DNA of 64,000 nt from Nitrospirota bacterium (GTDB lineage: Bacteria > Nitrospirota > JACRHJ01), in NCBI GenBank assembly GCA_021789495.1, contig JAJYJM010000002.1:1-64000 (forward strand), read 5' to 3'. Numbering within the stretch: the stretch's first letter is position 1; each line of letters opens with the position of its first letter. Below are positions 52,284-62,745 of this stretch, piece after piece. Position numbers and translations under genes: made by a program. A model generated the notes under the pieces. The model ran no database searches, was not told where the DNA came from, and was given only the letters and a program-made list of their open reading frames with translations.

Positions 52284-53196
52284 TTATCTTTCGGAATTTC
52301 TTGACTATATGCGCTACGAGAAAGGCGCCTCCGGGAATACGCTCGTCGGCTACGGGAACGATATCAGGCAGTTCGCGGAATATCTGAAAGGGCCGGGCGA
52401 GCCGGTTGACCGGCGTCGGGCCGAGCCGGACTTGCTGAAGGCGGATAACCTCGACATCCGGGGGTTCCTGGCGCACCTGGTGAAGCGCGGAATAAAAAAA
52501 TCTTCCGCGCAGAGAAAGGTTGCATCGATAAGAAGCCTGTATCGCTACCTGTTCAGGGAAGGTCTTGTCGAGAAGAATCCGGCGAAACTTGTCGCTACGC
52601 CGAAGAGAGAAAAATCCCAGCCGATTGCCCTCTCGGTGGACGACGCGGTGATGCTGGTGGAGGCGCCGGGCGGCGACAAACTGGAAGGCCTGCGGGACAG
52701 GGCAATACTTGAAGTCTTTTACTCGGCGGGCATCCGCATATCGGAGCTTGCGGGCCTTGACCGCGAGCAGGCAGACCTGACTCAGGGGCTGGCAAAGGTA
52801 ACGGGAAAGGGGAACAAGGAGCGGTTCGTGCCGCTTGGCAGGAAGGCGGTGGAGGCCATATTGGATTATATCGCTGCGGCGAATTCGGCGAAAAAGACCC
52901 CGGCGCATTCCCCATGTCCGATGTTCCTGAACAACAGGGGTGAAAGGTTAAGCGTCCGGAGTATTCGCCGCGTGGTTATGAAATACGTGCGCGAGAAACG
53001 TATTCCTGGAAACGTGTCCCCGCATACGCTAAGGCATACCTTCGCCACGCACCTTTTGGGAGCGGGCGCGGACCTGCGGTCGATACAGGAGATGCTCGGA
53101 CACGTCTCGCTCTCCACGACGCAGAAGTATACGCACCTGGACATGGAAAGGCTCATGGAGGTCTACGACAAGGCCCATCCCAGGGCGAAAGGATAG
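52276..53196 (+). CDS. xerC: Tyrosine recombinase XerC
   Basis: Resolves chromosome dimers at dif with XerD. From the ATG at 52276 (overlapping the trmFO stop) the 306 residues hold the full catalytic set R154, K178, H250, R253, H276 and Y285. The N-terminal SAM-like domain has an extra loop (about residues 40-54, [16 protein letters not shown]) formed around an exact GCCGGTNNACCGGC palindrome, in a position usually short in XerC. Upstream of hslV as in many bacteria. Confidence 0.94.
   Translation: MADYLSEFLDYMRYEKGASGNTLVGYGNDIRQFAEYLKGPGEPVDRRRAEPDLLKADNLDIRGFLAHLVKRGIKKSSAQRKVASIRSLYRYLFREGLVEKNPAKLVATPKREKSQPIALSVDDAVMLVEAPGGDKLEGLRDRAILEVFYSAGIRISELAGLDREQADLTQGLAKVTGKGNKERFVPLGRKAVEAILDYIAAANSAKKTPAHSPCPMFLNNRGERLSVRSIRRVVMKYVREKRIPGNVSPHTLRHTFATHLLGAGADLRSIQEMLGHVSLSTTQKYTHLDMERLMEVYDKAHPRAKG
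52401..52414. repeat. Palindrome GCCGGTNNACCGGC, exact copy in xerC
   Basis: Exact copy, centre TG, encoding the EPVDR loop of XerC. Confidence 0.85.
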
Positions 53197-53198
53197 AA

Positions 53199-53732
53199 AT
53201 GGAAAACATTCACGGAACCACAATCCTCTGTGTCCGCAAGGACGGCCATGTTTCCATAGGGGGAGACGGGCAGGTCACTATGGGCGCAACGGTTATGAAA
53301 CACAACGCGAAGAAGATTCGTAAGCTGTATAATAATACGATACTGGCCGGGTTCGCGGGCGCGACCGCGGACGCCTTCACGCTTATCGAGAAGTTCGAGG
53401 GCAAGATAGAAGAATACCACGGCAACATTGCGCGCGCGGCGGTAGAGCTTGCGAAGGAGTGGAGGACGAACAAGATGCTCCGGCAGTTGGAGGCGCTTTT
53501 GATTGTCGCGGACAAGGAGCATACCTTCATCATCTCCGGGACGGGCGACGTCATAGAGCCGGAGGACGGCATCGCCGCGATAGGTTCCGGAGGGGCGTAC
53601 GCCCAGGCCGCGGCCCAGGCGCTGATTAAGCATTCGTCCCTCGATGCGAAGGCGGTAGTGAAGGAGTCCATGGAGATTGCGTCGGGGATTTGCATATACA
53701 CGAACTCGAACATTATGATAGAGGAGTTATAG
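53199..53732 (+). CDS. hslV: HslV (ClpQ) protease subunit
   Basis: Threonine protease that degrades proteins fed by HslU. 177 residues; the short propeptide MENIHG precedes the catalytic Thr7 in [11 protein letters not shown], and [20 protein letters not shown] follows. The chain is full length. Begins 2 bp after xerC, ends 2 bp before hslU. Confidence 0.96.
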   Translation: MENIHGTTILCVRKDGHVSIGGDGQVTMGATVMKHNAKKIRKLYNNTILAGFAGATADAFTLIEKFEGKIEEYHGNIARAAVELAKEWRTNKMLRQLEALLIVADKEHTFIISGTGDVIEPEDGIAAIGSGGAYAQAAAQALIKHSSLDAKAVVKESMEIASGICIYTNSNIMIEEL

Positions 53733-53734
53733 AA

Positions 53735-55120
53735 ATGCGGGAGCTTACACCCAGGGAAGTAGTCGCCGAGCTGGATAAATATATAATCGGCCAGAATAAC
53801 GCTAAACGCGCCGTGGCCGTCGCGCTTCGGACGAGATGGCGCAGGCAGCGCCTGCCGGAGGAACTGAGAGACGAGGTGGTGCCGAAAAATATTATAATGA
53901 TAGGCTCCACGGGGGTCGGAAAGACCGAGATTGCCAGGCGACTGGCGAAGCTTGTGGACGCGCCTTTTGTAAAGGTGGAGGCCTCGAAGTTCACGGAGGT
54001 CGGCTATGTCGGGCGGGATGTCGAATCCATCGTCCGGGACATCACGGAGCAGTCCGTCGCGATGGTGCGCTCCGAGCATTCGGAGGCAGTCATGGAGCGT
54101 GCGCGCGCCGCGGCTGAGGAGCGGGTGCTTGACGCGCTCCTGCCGAGACGCAGGGGACCGGTAGACCGGATACAGGCACATGAGCAACCGGAGGAAGAGC
54201 CTGTGGACTGGATGCACGAGAGCTACGAGGCCGAAAGTCCGACCAGGGAGAAATTCCGGAAGATGTTAAGAGGCGGCAAGCTCGATGACCGCACCGTCGA
54301 ACTTGAGGTCAGGGAGAAAGGCGGGATGCCGCTCGGAGTCATCTCCAACATCGGAATGGAGGAACTGGAGATAAGCCTTAAGGAGATGATGGGGAACATG
54401 TTCCCTGAGAAGACAAAGAGAAGAAGCCTTAAGGTCCCGGAGGCGATGAAGGTCCTGACGCAGGAGGAGGCGTCCAAGCTCATAGACATGGACAAGGTGG
54501 CGAGAGAGGCCATATCGCGCGTGGAGCAGTCGGGCATCGTTTTCGTGGACGAGATAGACAAGGTGGCCGGCAGAGAATCGGGAGGAGGAGGCGGGCCGGA
54601 CGTATCGCGTGAAGGCGTGCAGAGAGACCTGCTCCCGATAATCGAAGGCTCGACGGTCAACACGAAGCATGGGCCGGTGCATACGGACCATATCCTGTTC
54701 ATCGCAGCCGGAGCGTTCCATGTGGCGAAGCCCTCGGACCTCATCCCGGAGCTCCAGGGCCGTTTCCCCATACGCGTGGAGCTGGACAACCTGACGGAAG
54801 GCGATTTCGTGAGGATACTCACCGAGCCGAAAAACGCCCTGATACGCCAGTATGTCGGGCTTCTCGGCACGGAGGGGCTGGACGTGGAGTTCATGGACGA
54901 CGCCATACGCGAGATTGCGAGGATTGCGGCGTCCGTCAACAGCCGCACCGAGAATATCGGGGCGAGACGTTTGTATACCGTGATGGAGAGGCTCCTCGAA
55001 GAGGTGAGCTTCCACGCCCCCGACGCGGTGCAGAAGAATATCAGGGTGAACGCGGAATATGTGCGGAAGCAGTTAATCGACATTACCAAAGACGAGGACT
55101 TGAGCAGGTTCATCTTATAA
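53735..55120 (+). CDS. hslU: HslU (ClpY) ATPase subunit
   Basis: AAA+ unfoldase of the HslUV protease. From ATG 53735 it has 461 residues: N-terminal [25 protein letters not shown], Walker A GSTGVGKT at 57-64, [18 protein letters not shown], Walker [10 protein letters not shown], and the sensor region [18 protein letters not shown] degenerate palindrome at 54157 falls in the variable I-domain (about residue 141). Confidence 0.96.
   Translation: MRELTPREVVAELDKYIIGQNNAKRAVAVALRTRWRRQRLPEELRDEVVPKNIIMIGSTGVGKTEIARRLAKLVDAPFVKVEASKFTEVGYVGRDVESIVRDITEQSVAMVRSEHSEAVMERARAAAEERVLDALLPRRRGPVDRIQAHEQPEEEPVDWMHESYEAESPTREKFRKMLRGGKLDDRTVELEVREKGGMPLGVISNIGMEELEISLKEMMGNMFPEKTKRRSLKVPEAMKVLTQEEASKLIDMDKVAREAISRVEQSGIVFVDEIDKVAGRESGGGGGPDVSREGVQRDLLPIIEGSTVNTKHGPVHTDHILFIAAGAFHVAKPSDLIPELQGRFPIRVELDNLTEGDFVRILTEPKNALIRQYVGLLGTEGLDVEFMDDAIREIARIAASVNSRTENIGARRLYTVMERLLEEVSFHAPDAVQKNIRVNAEYVRKQLIDITKDEDLSRFIL
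54157..54170. repeat. GCCGGT-family palindrome, near-exact, in hslU
   Basis: ACCGGTAGACCGGA in the I-domain, encoding PVDR, the same local peptide as in XerC and Mfd. Confidence 0.6.
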
Positions 55121-55134
55121 TTCGCGAGGGCGTT

Positions 55135-56031
55135 ATGAAAGAGTTTATCAGAGAAGCAGGAGTTAAAGCAGGAATTCTGATGGAAGCTCTACCTTACATT
55201 GAAGAATTCAAAGGCAAAAGATTCGTTATTAAATATGGCGGCAATGCGATGATAGACGATAAACTGAAAGAATCGTTTGCCAGGGATATAGTTTTGATGA
55301 ATCATATTGGGATAAAAATTATAATCGTTCACGGTGGCGGGCCGGAAATATCTTCCACCATGAAGAAGATGGGGCTTAAGCCGAAGTTTGTGGAAGGTTA
55401 CCGGGTAACGGACGCTGAAACCATGGACATAGTCGAGATGGTTTTAGGTTTTATTAACAAGGGAATCGTTACCCTTATTAACTCATCTTCAAAAGAATGG
55501 CAGGCAGTCGGTCTAACCGGCAAGGATGGCGGGCTTATAATAGCTAAGAAAAAATTAATTTCCAAAACATCCTCAGGCAAGGGTCCATCAGAAAAAATAG
55601 ATATCGGATTGGTTGGCGAGGTTGCTTCGGTAAATACGCGTGTGCTTACCACGCTCGACGAAAAAGGCTTTATACCCGTCATCGCCCCAGTTGGCATGGG
55701 TGAGAATGGCGAGACATACAACATAAACGCAGATCTTGTCGCGGGTGCGGTGGCGGCTGAAGTCTCTGCGGCAAAACTCGTTATGCTAACGGATACAGAA
55801 GGGATTAAAGACGCCGACGGACAGTTGCTGCCGGCGCTCACAAAGGCTCAAGCAAAAAATATGATAAAGAAGAACGTAATCTCCGGCGGAATGCTCCCGA
55901 AGGTGGCGGCCTGTTTCGACGCCCTCGGCGGCAAGGTCGGCAAGGTGCATGTCGTGGACGGACGCGTCCCGCACGCGCTCCTCTTGGAGATATTTACGGA
56001 CAAGGGCATCGGGACGGAAATATCTATGTAG
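55135..56031 (+). CDS. argB: Acetylglutamate kinase
   Basis: Second step of arginine synthesis. 298 residues with KYGGNAM (about 32-38), the acetylglutamate loop VHGGGPEIS (about 65-73), and ISGGMLPKVAACFDAL and GRVPHALLLE near the C-terminus. About the first 500-600 bases are visibly AT-rich while the last 250 have the high GC of the neighbours, suggesting a mosaic formed by recombination. Arginine supply could feed the arginine decarboxylase, but the loci are 38 kb apart. Confidence 0.95.
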   Translation: MKEFIREAGVKAGILMEALPYIEEFKGKRFVIKYGGNAMIDDKLKESFARDIVLMNHIGIKIIIVHGGGPEISSTMKKMGLKPKFVEGYRVTDAETMDIVEMVLGFINKGIVTLINSSSKEWQAVGLTGKDGGLIIAKKKLISKTSSGKGPSEKIDIGLVGEVASVNTRVLTTLDEKGFIPVIAPVGMGENGETYNINADLVAGAVAAEVSAAKLVMLTDTEGIKDADGQLLPALTKAQAKNMIKKNVISGGMLPKVAACFDALGGKVGKVHVVDGRVPHALLLEIFTDKGIGTEISM

Positions 56032-56055
56032 CAAGCACCGTCATTTGGAGGGTCA

Positions 56056-56817
56056 ATGAAAAAGCCTGCCAAGATAGTGTTAGGTATTTTGAGCTTCATG
56101 CCTATATTTCTTTTTGCCCTCTTTTTCCTCTCTTTCTTTTACATGATGATTAACGCGCCACAGATGCATCCGGCGTTTGGTCCGTGCAATGCGCACAGGC
56201 CGGGGCCGCCTCCCGAATTCTTCCTCATTTTTGTCTTTGAAATACTTATGTTCCTGTTCAACTTCGGCATGATCATCTTTTACGTCATCCATCTTTTAAG
56301 CAGCTCGGTCGCGTCAACTTCGGAGAAAATAGCCTGGACCCTGCTCCTTCTTTTCCTGAACTTCCTGGCGTTTCCCGTTTACTGGTATCTTTATATATGG
56401 AAGGAGCCGAAACCGGCGGCCCCGCCGGAGAAGTTCGAGAGCGGGAAAATCTACTGCCAAAAGTGCGGCATGCAGCAGGATTACAACAACTACGCCTGTT
56501 CGGCGTGCGGATTCATACTCCATCATGCGCCCGAGGCCGGCTCGAGATATGAGCCCATAGGCGCCATAATCCCATATAAGAATAAAAGCGCGCTCATCGG
56601 TTATTATCTCGGGGTGTTCTCTTTGATACCGTTCGTGGGCATAGTGCTCGGAGCCTTGGCCTTTATTTTCGGCCTGAAGGGGAGGCGCCTTGCGATAGAA
56701 CATCCCGAGGTCAGGGGGAGCGTCCATGCCTGGATAGGAATAATACTGGGCGGTCTTTGCTTCCTGGGCTATTCCCTGTTGTCGGTTTATGTATGGTCGC
56801 GTTTTCAAGGGCTTTAA
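56056..56817 (+). CDS. Membrane protein with internal zinc ribbon
   Basis: A 253-residue protein: hydrophobic spans at about 8-33, 54-80 and 88-108 (IAWTLLLLFLNFLAFPVYWYLYIWKEP, PLDc_N-like), then a zinc ribbon C136-x2-C139 / C149-x2-C152 (YCQKCGMQQDYNNYACSACGF), then a DUF4190-like pair of spans (about 177-205 and 222-248). No enzymatic motif. GGAGG precedes the ATG. Confidence 0.75.
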   Translation: MKKPAKIVLGILSFMPIFLFALFFLSFFYMMINAPQMHPAFGPCNAHRPGPPPEFFLIFVFEILMFLFNFGMIIFYVIHLLSSSVASTSEKIAWTLLLLFLNFLAFPVYWYLYIWKEPKPAAPPEKFESGKIYCQKCGMQQDYNNYACSACGFILHHAPEAGSRYEPIGAIIPYKNKSALIGYYLGVFSLIPFVGIVLGALAFIFGLKGRRLAIEHPEVRGSVHAWIGIILGGLCFLGYSLLSVYVWSRFQGL

Positions 56818-56940
56818 AAAATTCCCCTCTTTCCTTGACAGATTGCCCCCGCCCGGTTATACTTCAACCCCAAACTCGTAATGCCATGCCACCCCGTAAG
56901 GCTGTTTTCCGTGAATATTCAAGACCATCGCGAGGCTAAA

Positions 56941-57387
56941 ATGACCCTGAAAGAGAGATTGAACTCGGATATGAAGGAGGCGCTCAAGGCCCACGACGCA
57001 GCCCGGCTCTCCGCAATAAGGATGATTATCTCCGCCTACAGGAACAAGGAGATAGATTCGCGCAAAGACTTAGACGACGAAGGGATGCTCTCTGTGCTCT
57101 CCACGGCGGCGAAGCAGCGCCGGGAGTCCATAGAGCAGTACGGGAAGGCCGGGCGGAAGGACCTGGTGGACAAGGAGACAGCGGAGCTAGAGGTCATCCA
57201 GTCCTACATGCCAAAACAAATGAGCAAGGAGGAGATAGAGGCGCTGGTAAAGGAAGCGGTTGCCGAGTCCGGGGCGAAGGGGCCTTCCGATATGGGCAAG
57301 GCAATGAAGATACTTATGCCGAAGGTCAAGGGCCGCGCGGACGGAAAGCTTGTTAATGAGCTTGTGAAGGTGGCCTTGGGCGGCTGA
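56941..57387 (+). CDS. yqeY: GatB/YqeY-family protein
   Basis: A 148-residue protein matching the C-terminal (tRNA-binding) domain of GatB: MTLKERLNSDMKEALKAHDAARLSAIRMI (1-29), ELEVIQSYMPKQMSKEEIEALV (about 81-102), GRADGKLVNELVKVAL (about 131-146). Biochemical role unsettled; often beside dnaG/rpoD or mutS2. TGA overlaps the mutS2 ATG. Confidence 0.92.
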   Translation: MTLKERLNSDMKEALKAHDAARLSAIRMIISAYRNKEIDSRKDLDDEGMLSVLSTAAKQRRESIEQYGKAGRKDLVDKETAELEVIQSYMPKQMSKEEIEALVKEAVAESGAKGPSDMGKAMKILMPKVKGRADGKLVNELVKVALGG

Positions 57388-59759
57388 TGGACGAACACGC
57401 ATTAAAGGTCCTTGAATTTTACAAAGTGATCGAGGCCGTATCCGCCCGCGCGGCATCGGAACCCGGGCAGGCCGAAGCGCTCACAATCGCTCCTTTAACC
57501 GATATAAAAGAGGTGACCCTTCGGCTCCGGGAAGCCGACGAGCTTAAAAGATACCTCTCCTCCCGCCATGAATTCCCGATACGCGGCCTTCAGGACATTT
57601 CCCCGCAGCTTAAAAAGGCGGCTGTCGAAGGGGCGGCGCTAAGCCCGCAGGAACTCCTGTGCGTGCTCTCCGTGGCGAAGGCTTCCCGGCTTATGAAATC
57701 GGCCCTGGCGAAGGTTAAGCAGGAGTATCCTGTTTTAGTCAGAAGAGGCTCGAGCCTCTCGGTTTTTGAAAACATTGAGAACGAAATTACCCGCGCGATA
57801 GGCGAGGACGGCGAAGTTCTCGACTCTGCATCCCCGGAGCTCAAAAGGATACGGGTCTCGGCTGCGCAGGCCCGTTTCCGGATTAACCGGGAGCTTGAAG
57901 GTATAATCCAGGACTCGTCGCTCTCGAAGGCCGTGCAGGAGCCTGTGATAACCATGCGCGGCGAGAGATACGTGCTTCCGCTAAAAACCAACTTCCGCAC
58001 ATACCTCCAGGGAATCGTCCACGACCACTCACAAAGCGGCTCTACCGTTTTCGTGGAGCCTGAGAAGACTGTAGAGCTTAACAACCGCCTTGTGAGCCTT
58101 AAAAGAGACGAGAGCCGCGAGATAGAAAGGATACTGTGGCGTCTCACGGGAACCGTCCGGGAAAACGGCGGCGGACTGGAGGCGTCATATCTTGCCCTTG
58201 TAAAGCTCGACGCGCTTTATGCAATCGCGTCGTTTGCCATTGAAACCGGCGGGAATCTGCCGTCCGTCAACGACAAGGGATACATGGATCTCAAGGACGC
58301 CAGACACCCACTGCTTATAATGTCCAAGGGCATGGAGAATACCGTGCCGCTGGATATGCGGCTTGGGCGCGATTTCGACACGCTCGTCATCACCGGCCCG
58401 AATACCGGCGGGAAAACGGTCGTCTTAAAGACCGTGGGCCTGCTTGTCCTCATGGCGCAGGCCGGGCTTCTCATTCCCGCCGCGCCGGACTCCTCTATTT
58501 CCGTGTTCGACGGAGTATACTCGGATATCGGAGACGAGCAGAGCGTCGAGCAGAACTTAAGCACGTTCTCCTCGCACATGAATCAAATCGTTCATATGCT
58601 GAAAGAGGCGGCCAGGAATTCGTTGCTCCTGCTCGACGAGCTCGGCGCGGGAACGGACCCGTCCGAGGGTTCCGCGCTCGGCGTCGCCGTCATCGAGGAT
58701 CTGCACAGGCGCGGCGCTAAAACAGTCGTCACGACGCACCACGGCGCGCTCAAAGTCTTCGCATCCAATACCCCCGGCGTGATGAACGCCTCGGTAGAGT
58801 TCGACCCTGTCACGCTCATGCCGACATACCGCCTTGCAATTGGCCGTCCCGGCAGGAGCAGCGCGATACTTGTCGCCTCGCGGCTCGGTATGCCGAAAGG
58901 CGTCCTTGAGCGGGCAAAGGAGAGCCGGGCGGCGGGCGAGGCGGAGCTTGACACGCTCATCGAGAAGCTTGAGAAAGAGGCCCAGGCCGCGCGCGAGGAC
59001 AGGCGCAAGGCCGCGCAGGAGGCCCTTGAGGCCAGGGCCGAGAAGGAGCGGCTCCAGGGGCTTGTAAGGCGGGCGGAGGACGAGCGCAGGGAGGCCGTCA
59101 GGAAGGCCAAGGAGAAGGCACAGAATGTAATTAATCAACTGAAGTTCAAGCTCCGGGATTTGGACGAACTGACAAAGAAAGCCTCGAAGGGGCCTGAACG
59201 CGCAGAAGTAAAAAAACGGGCCGAAGAGGTTCAGACCCTTGAGGCGCAGTTGAATGACGCCGAGGCCGCCGCGCCGATTAGAAAGCTGGAGATCGAATCC
59301 CTCTCCGTCGGGGACTCGGTGAAGGTCTACAAATACAATAGACTGGGTCAGGTAATCGAGATAAAGCGCGACAGGCAAAAGGTGGTCGTTCAGCTTGGGA
59401 CGATGCGCGTTACGCTGTCCCCGGACGAGCTTGAGCTTTCCACTCGCGCGGCTCCGGGCAGGGCGAAGACGCAGGCCTTCACGGTAACGAGGGCCGAAGA
59501 AGAGGAAGAGGAATCTCCCGGCATGGAGATAAACATCATCGGCCTTCGCGTGGAGGAGGCGCTCCCGAAGGTGCAGAAGTTCCTGGACAAGACCATGCTA
59601 TCCGGCATGGGCAGCGTAAGGATTATCCACGGGCGCGGCACGGGGGCACTAAGGAAGGCCGTCCGCGAGGAGCTTATCGTCACCCCCGGCGTGAAGGACT
59701 TCCATGACGAGACCTCCGAGCATGGCGGCGACGCGGTAACGGTGGTGGGGTTTAAGTAA
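57387..59759 (+). CDS. mutS2: Endonuclease MutS2
   Basis: MutS-like ATPase acting on recombination intermediates and collided ribosomes in other bacteria. The 790 residues contain MutS core domains, Walker A GPNTGGKT near 336-343, LLLLDELGAGTDP and VVTTHHGALK, a long coiled coil (about 510-620, KEAQAAREDRRKAAQEA) and a C-terminal Smr nuclease domain from ~712 (INIIGLRVEEAL ... VRIIHGRGTGALR). Overlaps yqeY by one base. Confidence 0.96.
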   Translation: MDEHALKVLEFYKVIEAVSARAASEPGQAEALTIAPLTDIKEVTLRLREADELKRYLSSRHEFPIRGLQDISPQLKKAAVEGAALSPQELLCVLSVAKASRLMKSALAKVKQEYPVLVRRGSSLSVFENIENEITRAIGEDGEVLDSASPELKRIRVSAAQARFRINRELEGIIQDSSLSKAVQEPVITMRGERYVLPLKTNFRTYLQGIVHDHSQSGSTVFVEPEKTVELNNRLVSLKRDESREIERILWRLTGTVRENGGGLEASYLALVKLDALYAIASFAIETGGNLPSVNDKGYMDLKDARHPLLIMSKGMENTVPLDMRLGRDFDTLVITGPNTGGKTVVLKTVGLLVLMAQAGLLIPAAPDSSISVFDGVYSDIGDEQSVEQNLSTFSSHMNQIVHMLKEAARNSLLLLDELGAGTDPSEGSALGVAVIEDLHRRGAKTVVTTHHGALKVFASNTPGVMNASVEFDPVTLMPTYRLAIGRPGRSSAILVASRLGMPKGVLERAKESRAAGEAELDTLIEKLEKEAQAAREDRRKAAQEALEARAEKERLQGLVRRAEDERREAVRKAKEKAQNVINQLKFKLRDLDELTKKASKGPERAEVKKRAEEVQTLEAQLNDAEAAAPIRKLEIESLSVGDSVKVYKYNRLGQVIEIKRDRQKVVVQLGTMRVTLSPDELELSTRAAPGRAKTQAFTVTRAEEEEEESPGMEINIIGLRVEEALPKVQKFLDKTMLSGMGSVRIIHGRGTGALRKAVREELIVTPGVKDFHDETSEHGGDAVTVVGFK

Positions 59760-59796
59760 TAGATTCGGTCACTATAATTTTAACCCGGAGAGTATT

Positions 59797-60792
59797 ATGG
59801 ACGAGAGAAGTATGCCCATCGTAAGCGTTGTAATACCTGTATACAACTGCGAAGCCTTCATCCGAGAGACAGTCGAGAGCGCCCTGGCGCAGACGTATCC
59901 GAACATCGAGATAATGGTGGTGGACGACGGCTCGACCGACGGCACTAAAAAACAAATTGAAGACCTGATAAAAGACCGCCGGATAAAATATATATTCCAG
60001 GAAAACGCCGGCCCGGGGGTCGCGCGCAATACCGGCATAAAGAATACGTTGGGAGAGCTTATAGCCCTCCTCGACCACGATGATTTATGGATGCCGGAAA
60101 AGATCGAGAAGCAGGTTCAATTCATACGTGAGAATCCGTGGGCGGATATTGTCTTCTGCGAAGGCTATGGTTTCGATGAAAAGGGGAATGATAAAAGGAG
60201 GATGGCAAGGGCTGAAAAGCGCATAAAAATGATACACAAGGTTTTGATTAAGAAAAAGAAAGAAGAGAACGGCGTTCTCCGGCCAGATTTTACAGATATG
60301 ATTTGCGAGGGGATAATCCGTTCGCCAACTTCAGTCATGTTTAAACGGCGCGCATTTGAATTAACCGGGGATTTTGCAAAAAATAAAGTGGATGATTGGA
60401 TAGATGACGATTGGGACATGTGGCTTCGCATGGCTGCAAAGGGCCTGAAGTTTGCCTATGTTTGCGAGGTGCTGTTTAAAAAAAGGGCGCACTCTGCGAA
60501 TCTGACAAAGTTATTAATGGCTAAAACTGAACCAAGCAGGAAAACTCCCAACTCTTTTGAGTCATTTATGGAAGGTTCGTCCGAGAAGAATACGCCGATT
60601 GCAAAAGTGTGGTCTGCAACCAATGCGTTTTCTTGGTCGCGCAATTCGATGTCCCAGGGCAACTTACGCGACGGCGTGGGTTTCGGCTTAAGAGCCGCCA
60701 GATTTAATAAAAAATACTATCTTAAACTGCCGGGACTCCTTGTGCGATATTTCAGATTCATGCTCAGACGAAAATTGGGGATTAATCAATAA
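59797..60792 (+). CDS. Family 2 glycosyltransferase
   Basis: GT-A fold glycosyltransferase (331 residues): VSVVIPVYNCEAFIRETVES at 9-28, VVDDGSTDGT at 47-56, and the metal-binding LDHDDLWMPEK around 92-102; ED/DDWDMWLRMA near 203-212 is the likely catalytic base region. Probably adds a sugar to a surface polysaccharide; acceptor unknown. The 3' two-thirds are more AT-rich than the 5' third. Sits between mutS2 and dnaG. Confidence 0.88.
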   Translation: MDERSMPIVSVVIPVYNCEAFIRETVESALAQTYPNIEIMVVDDGSTDGTKKQIEDLIKDRRIKYIFQENAGPGVARNTGIKNTLGELIALLDHDDLWMPEKIEKQVQFIRENPWADIVFCEGYGFDEKGNDKRRMARAEKRIKMIHKVLIKKKKEENGVLRPDFTDMICEGIIRSPTSVMFKRRAFELTGDFAKNKVDDWIDDDWDMWLRMAAKGLKFAYVCEVLFKKRAHSANLTKLLMAKTEPSRKTPNSFESFMEGSSEKNTPIAKVWSATNAFSWSRNSMSQGNLRDGVGFGLRAARFNKKYYLKLPGLLVRYFRFMLRRKLGINQ

Positions 60793-60819
60793 TCCCTCTC
60801 GCAAGCCCTTTAATTTTCA

Positions 60820-60847
60820 TTGATTTTGTTATACTATATAGTATAAA
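60820..60847 (+). promoter_or_regulatory. dnaG-rpoD promoter overlapping an 18-bp palindrome
   Basis: TTGATT at 60820-60825, 16-bp spacer, TATAAA at 60842-60847. The spacer and -10 lie within the perfect palindrome TTATACTATATAGTATAA (60829-60846), which could be an operator or simply two overlapping -10 elements. Confidence 0.55.
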
Positions 60848-60879
60848 ATAGTTAGTTCACGCTTTTATAAGGCAGTGAT

Positions 60880-62745
60880 TTGAACGGCTTAATAACGGAT
60901 GAGGCGTTAGAGCGGGTGCGTTCCGCGACGGACATCGTCGAGCTTGTCTCCCAGCACGTCTCGCTGAAGAAGAGCGGCGCGAACTACCTGGGCCTGTGCC
61001 CGTTCCACCAGGAGAAGACGCCGTCGTTCACCGTAAGCCCGTCCAAGCAGATATTCCACTGCTTCGGATGCGGGGCGGGCGGGGACGCCGTCGGCTTCGT
61101 TATGCGCCAGGGAAACTACTCCTTCCCGGACGCGGTGCAATTCCTGGCCGACAGAGCGGGTATAGAGCTTCCTGAGCGGACAGCCGGAAGCCGGTCTGCC
61201 GGCGAGGATTGGGATAAATTAATCGCCGCGAACGAGGCGGCGGCGAAATTCTACCAGGAGCGGCTCTGGAATTCGCCGGACGGGGAAAAGGCGGTAAAAT
61301 ACCTCGAAGGACGCAGCATGCCGGAAGACGCGGCAAAGGGCTTTGAGCTGGGTTACTCCTCGGTCTCGTGGGACGCGCTTCTGACCCATTTAAAGGCCGG
61401 GGGACACGATTCCCGCATAATCGAAAAAGCGGGTCTTGCGATAAAAAAGACTGATGGGACGGGCAGTTACGACCGATTCCGCGACAGACTGATGTTCCCC
61501 ATAAGAGACGTCAAGGGAAGGTGCATCGGTTTCGGCGGAAGGGCTTTAAAAAACGAGGAGTTACCAAAATATCTAAACTCTCCGGAGACGCCGCTGTTCA
61601 AAAAGGGCGAAACGCTCTATGGTATTGATTTTGCAAAGGAAGAAATACGCAAGAAGGACTACGCGGTAATCGTCGAAGGCTACATGGACGCCATCGCCTG
61701 CCACAGGGCGGGAATAACGAATGCGACGGCGACCTTGGGAACGGCGCTAACCACTGGACATTTAAGGCTTTTATCGCGCTTCAGCAGGAACGTATTATTG
61801 GTCTTCGACGCCGACGAAGCGGGCCGGAAGGCGGCAGCGCGCTCCCTGGAAGTTTTCCTGTCCTTTGGCCCCAAAATGGCCGCGAAAGTCGCGCTCTTGC
61901 CCCAGGGAGACGACCCGGACAGCCTCCTTGCGCGAGAAGGCCCCGATGCCCTCAAGGAAGCATTTAAAGGGCGCGAAAAGCTTCTCGAATTTGTAATCAA
62001 ACGGGAGGCATCCGCCGTCTCCGATATAGACGGGAAAATCAAGGCCGCAGGGACAATTACCGGTATACTCGCGCGTCTGGACGATGCGGTCGAGAGAAGC
62101 CATTACCTGAAGATGGCCGCATCCGAGCTTGGAGTCGAGGAGTCGGCATTAAAAGAAGAACTGGAGAAAAAGATTAACGGCGGCGCAAAGACCGGGGTTT
62201 ATCGTTCCGGGGTCGCCAATAAAAAACTGGCCCCTATGGATAAAATCGAAGCGGGGCTTATCCAGGCAGCGCTTAAAGACCCTGAGGCGGCACTGTACGC
62301 GGCGGATAATTTGGTGCCGGATGATTTTTCGGACGAGAGGCTGAAAAAAATAGCCGAAGCTCTTTTCCGAATGGCCCTCGGAGGGGACTCGGTTTTAGTC
62401 CCGAAGCTCTTGGACGCGCTCCCGGACGAGGACATGAAGCGGACGGCGTTGGAGCTGTCATTAAAAGAGTTCGAGAAAGCCCACTATGGCAAGATGGAAG
62501 ATCCTGAGAGCTTCGTGAAGGGGGCAGTCGGCACGTTAACGGAGTCCCGTTATAAGAGGGTAGTTGAGGAGGTGAATGCCCTCCTTGAGAAGGCAAACGC
62601 CTTAGGCGAGCCGGTGGCGGTAAAGGAGTTGTCCGACTTCCGGATGAAGATGATGAAGGCTTTATCAGGCAAGGACTTTGAGCTTTTAAATAAACTGCAG
62701 AAGGAGTTAACCGAATGGCAAAAGAAGAGAAGCTGGACGAAGTAA
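60880..62745 (+). CDS. dnaG: DNA primase DnaG
   Basis: Synthesises primers for replication. TTG start at 60880; 621 residues. Zinc-binding C40, H43, C61, C64; the TOPRIM domain includes EGYMD at about 266-270 and [12 protein letters not shown]; the C-terminal helicase-binding part follows ~430. The zinc/core linker (about residues 99-110, [11 protein letters not shown]) contains a GCCGGT-family palindrome. Its 3' end overlaps the rpoD start by 31 bp. Confidence 0.96.
   Translation: MNGLITDEALERVRSATDIVELVSQHVSLKKSGANYLGLCPFHQEKTPSFTVSPSKQIFHCFGCGAGGDAVGFVMRQGNYSFPDAVQFLADRAGIELPERTAGSRSAGEDWDKLIAANEAAAKFYQERLWNSPDGEKAVKYLEGRSMPEDAAKGFELGYSSVSWDALLTHLKAGGHDSRIIEKAGLAIKKTDGTGSYDRFRDRLMFPIRDVKGRCIGFGGRALKNEELPKYLNSPETPLFKKGETLYGIDFAKEEIRKKDYAVIVEGYMDAIACHRAGITNATATLGTALTTGHLRLLSRFSRNVLLVFDADEAGRKAAARSLEVFLSFGPKMAAKVALLPQGDDPDSLLAREGPDALKEAFKGREKLLEFVIKREASAVSDIDGKIKAAGTITGILARLDDAVERSHYLKMAASELGVEESALKEELEKKINGGAKTGVYRSGVANKKLAPMDKIEAGLIQAALKDPEAALYAADNLVPDDFSDERLKKIAEALFRMALGGDSVLVPKLLDALPDEDMKRTALELSLKEFEKAHYGKMEDPESFVKGAVGTLTESRYKRVVEEVNALLEKANALGEPVAVKELSDFRMKMMKALSGKDFELLNKLQKELTEWQKKRSWTK
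61190..61203. repeat. GCCGGT-family palindrome variant in dnaG
   Basis: GCCGGTCTGCCGGC, preceded by GAA; identical 14-mer to the addA copy at 33499. It encodes SRSAG in the linker. Confidence 0.7.

Noticed and set aside
58557-59378. 273-codon frame antisense to mutS2
   Set aside because: Opposite the MutS2 ATPase and coiled coil; Leu/Arg-rich with no recognisable domain.
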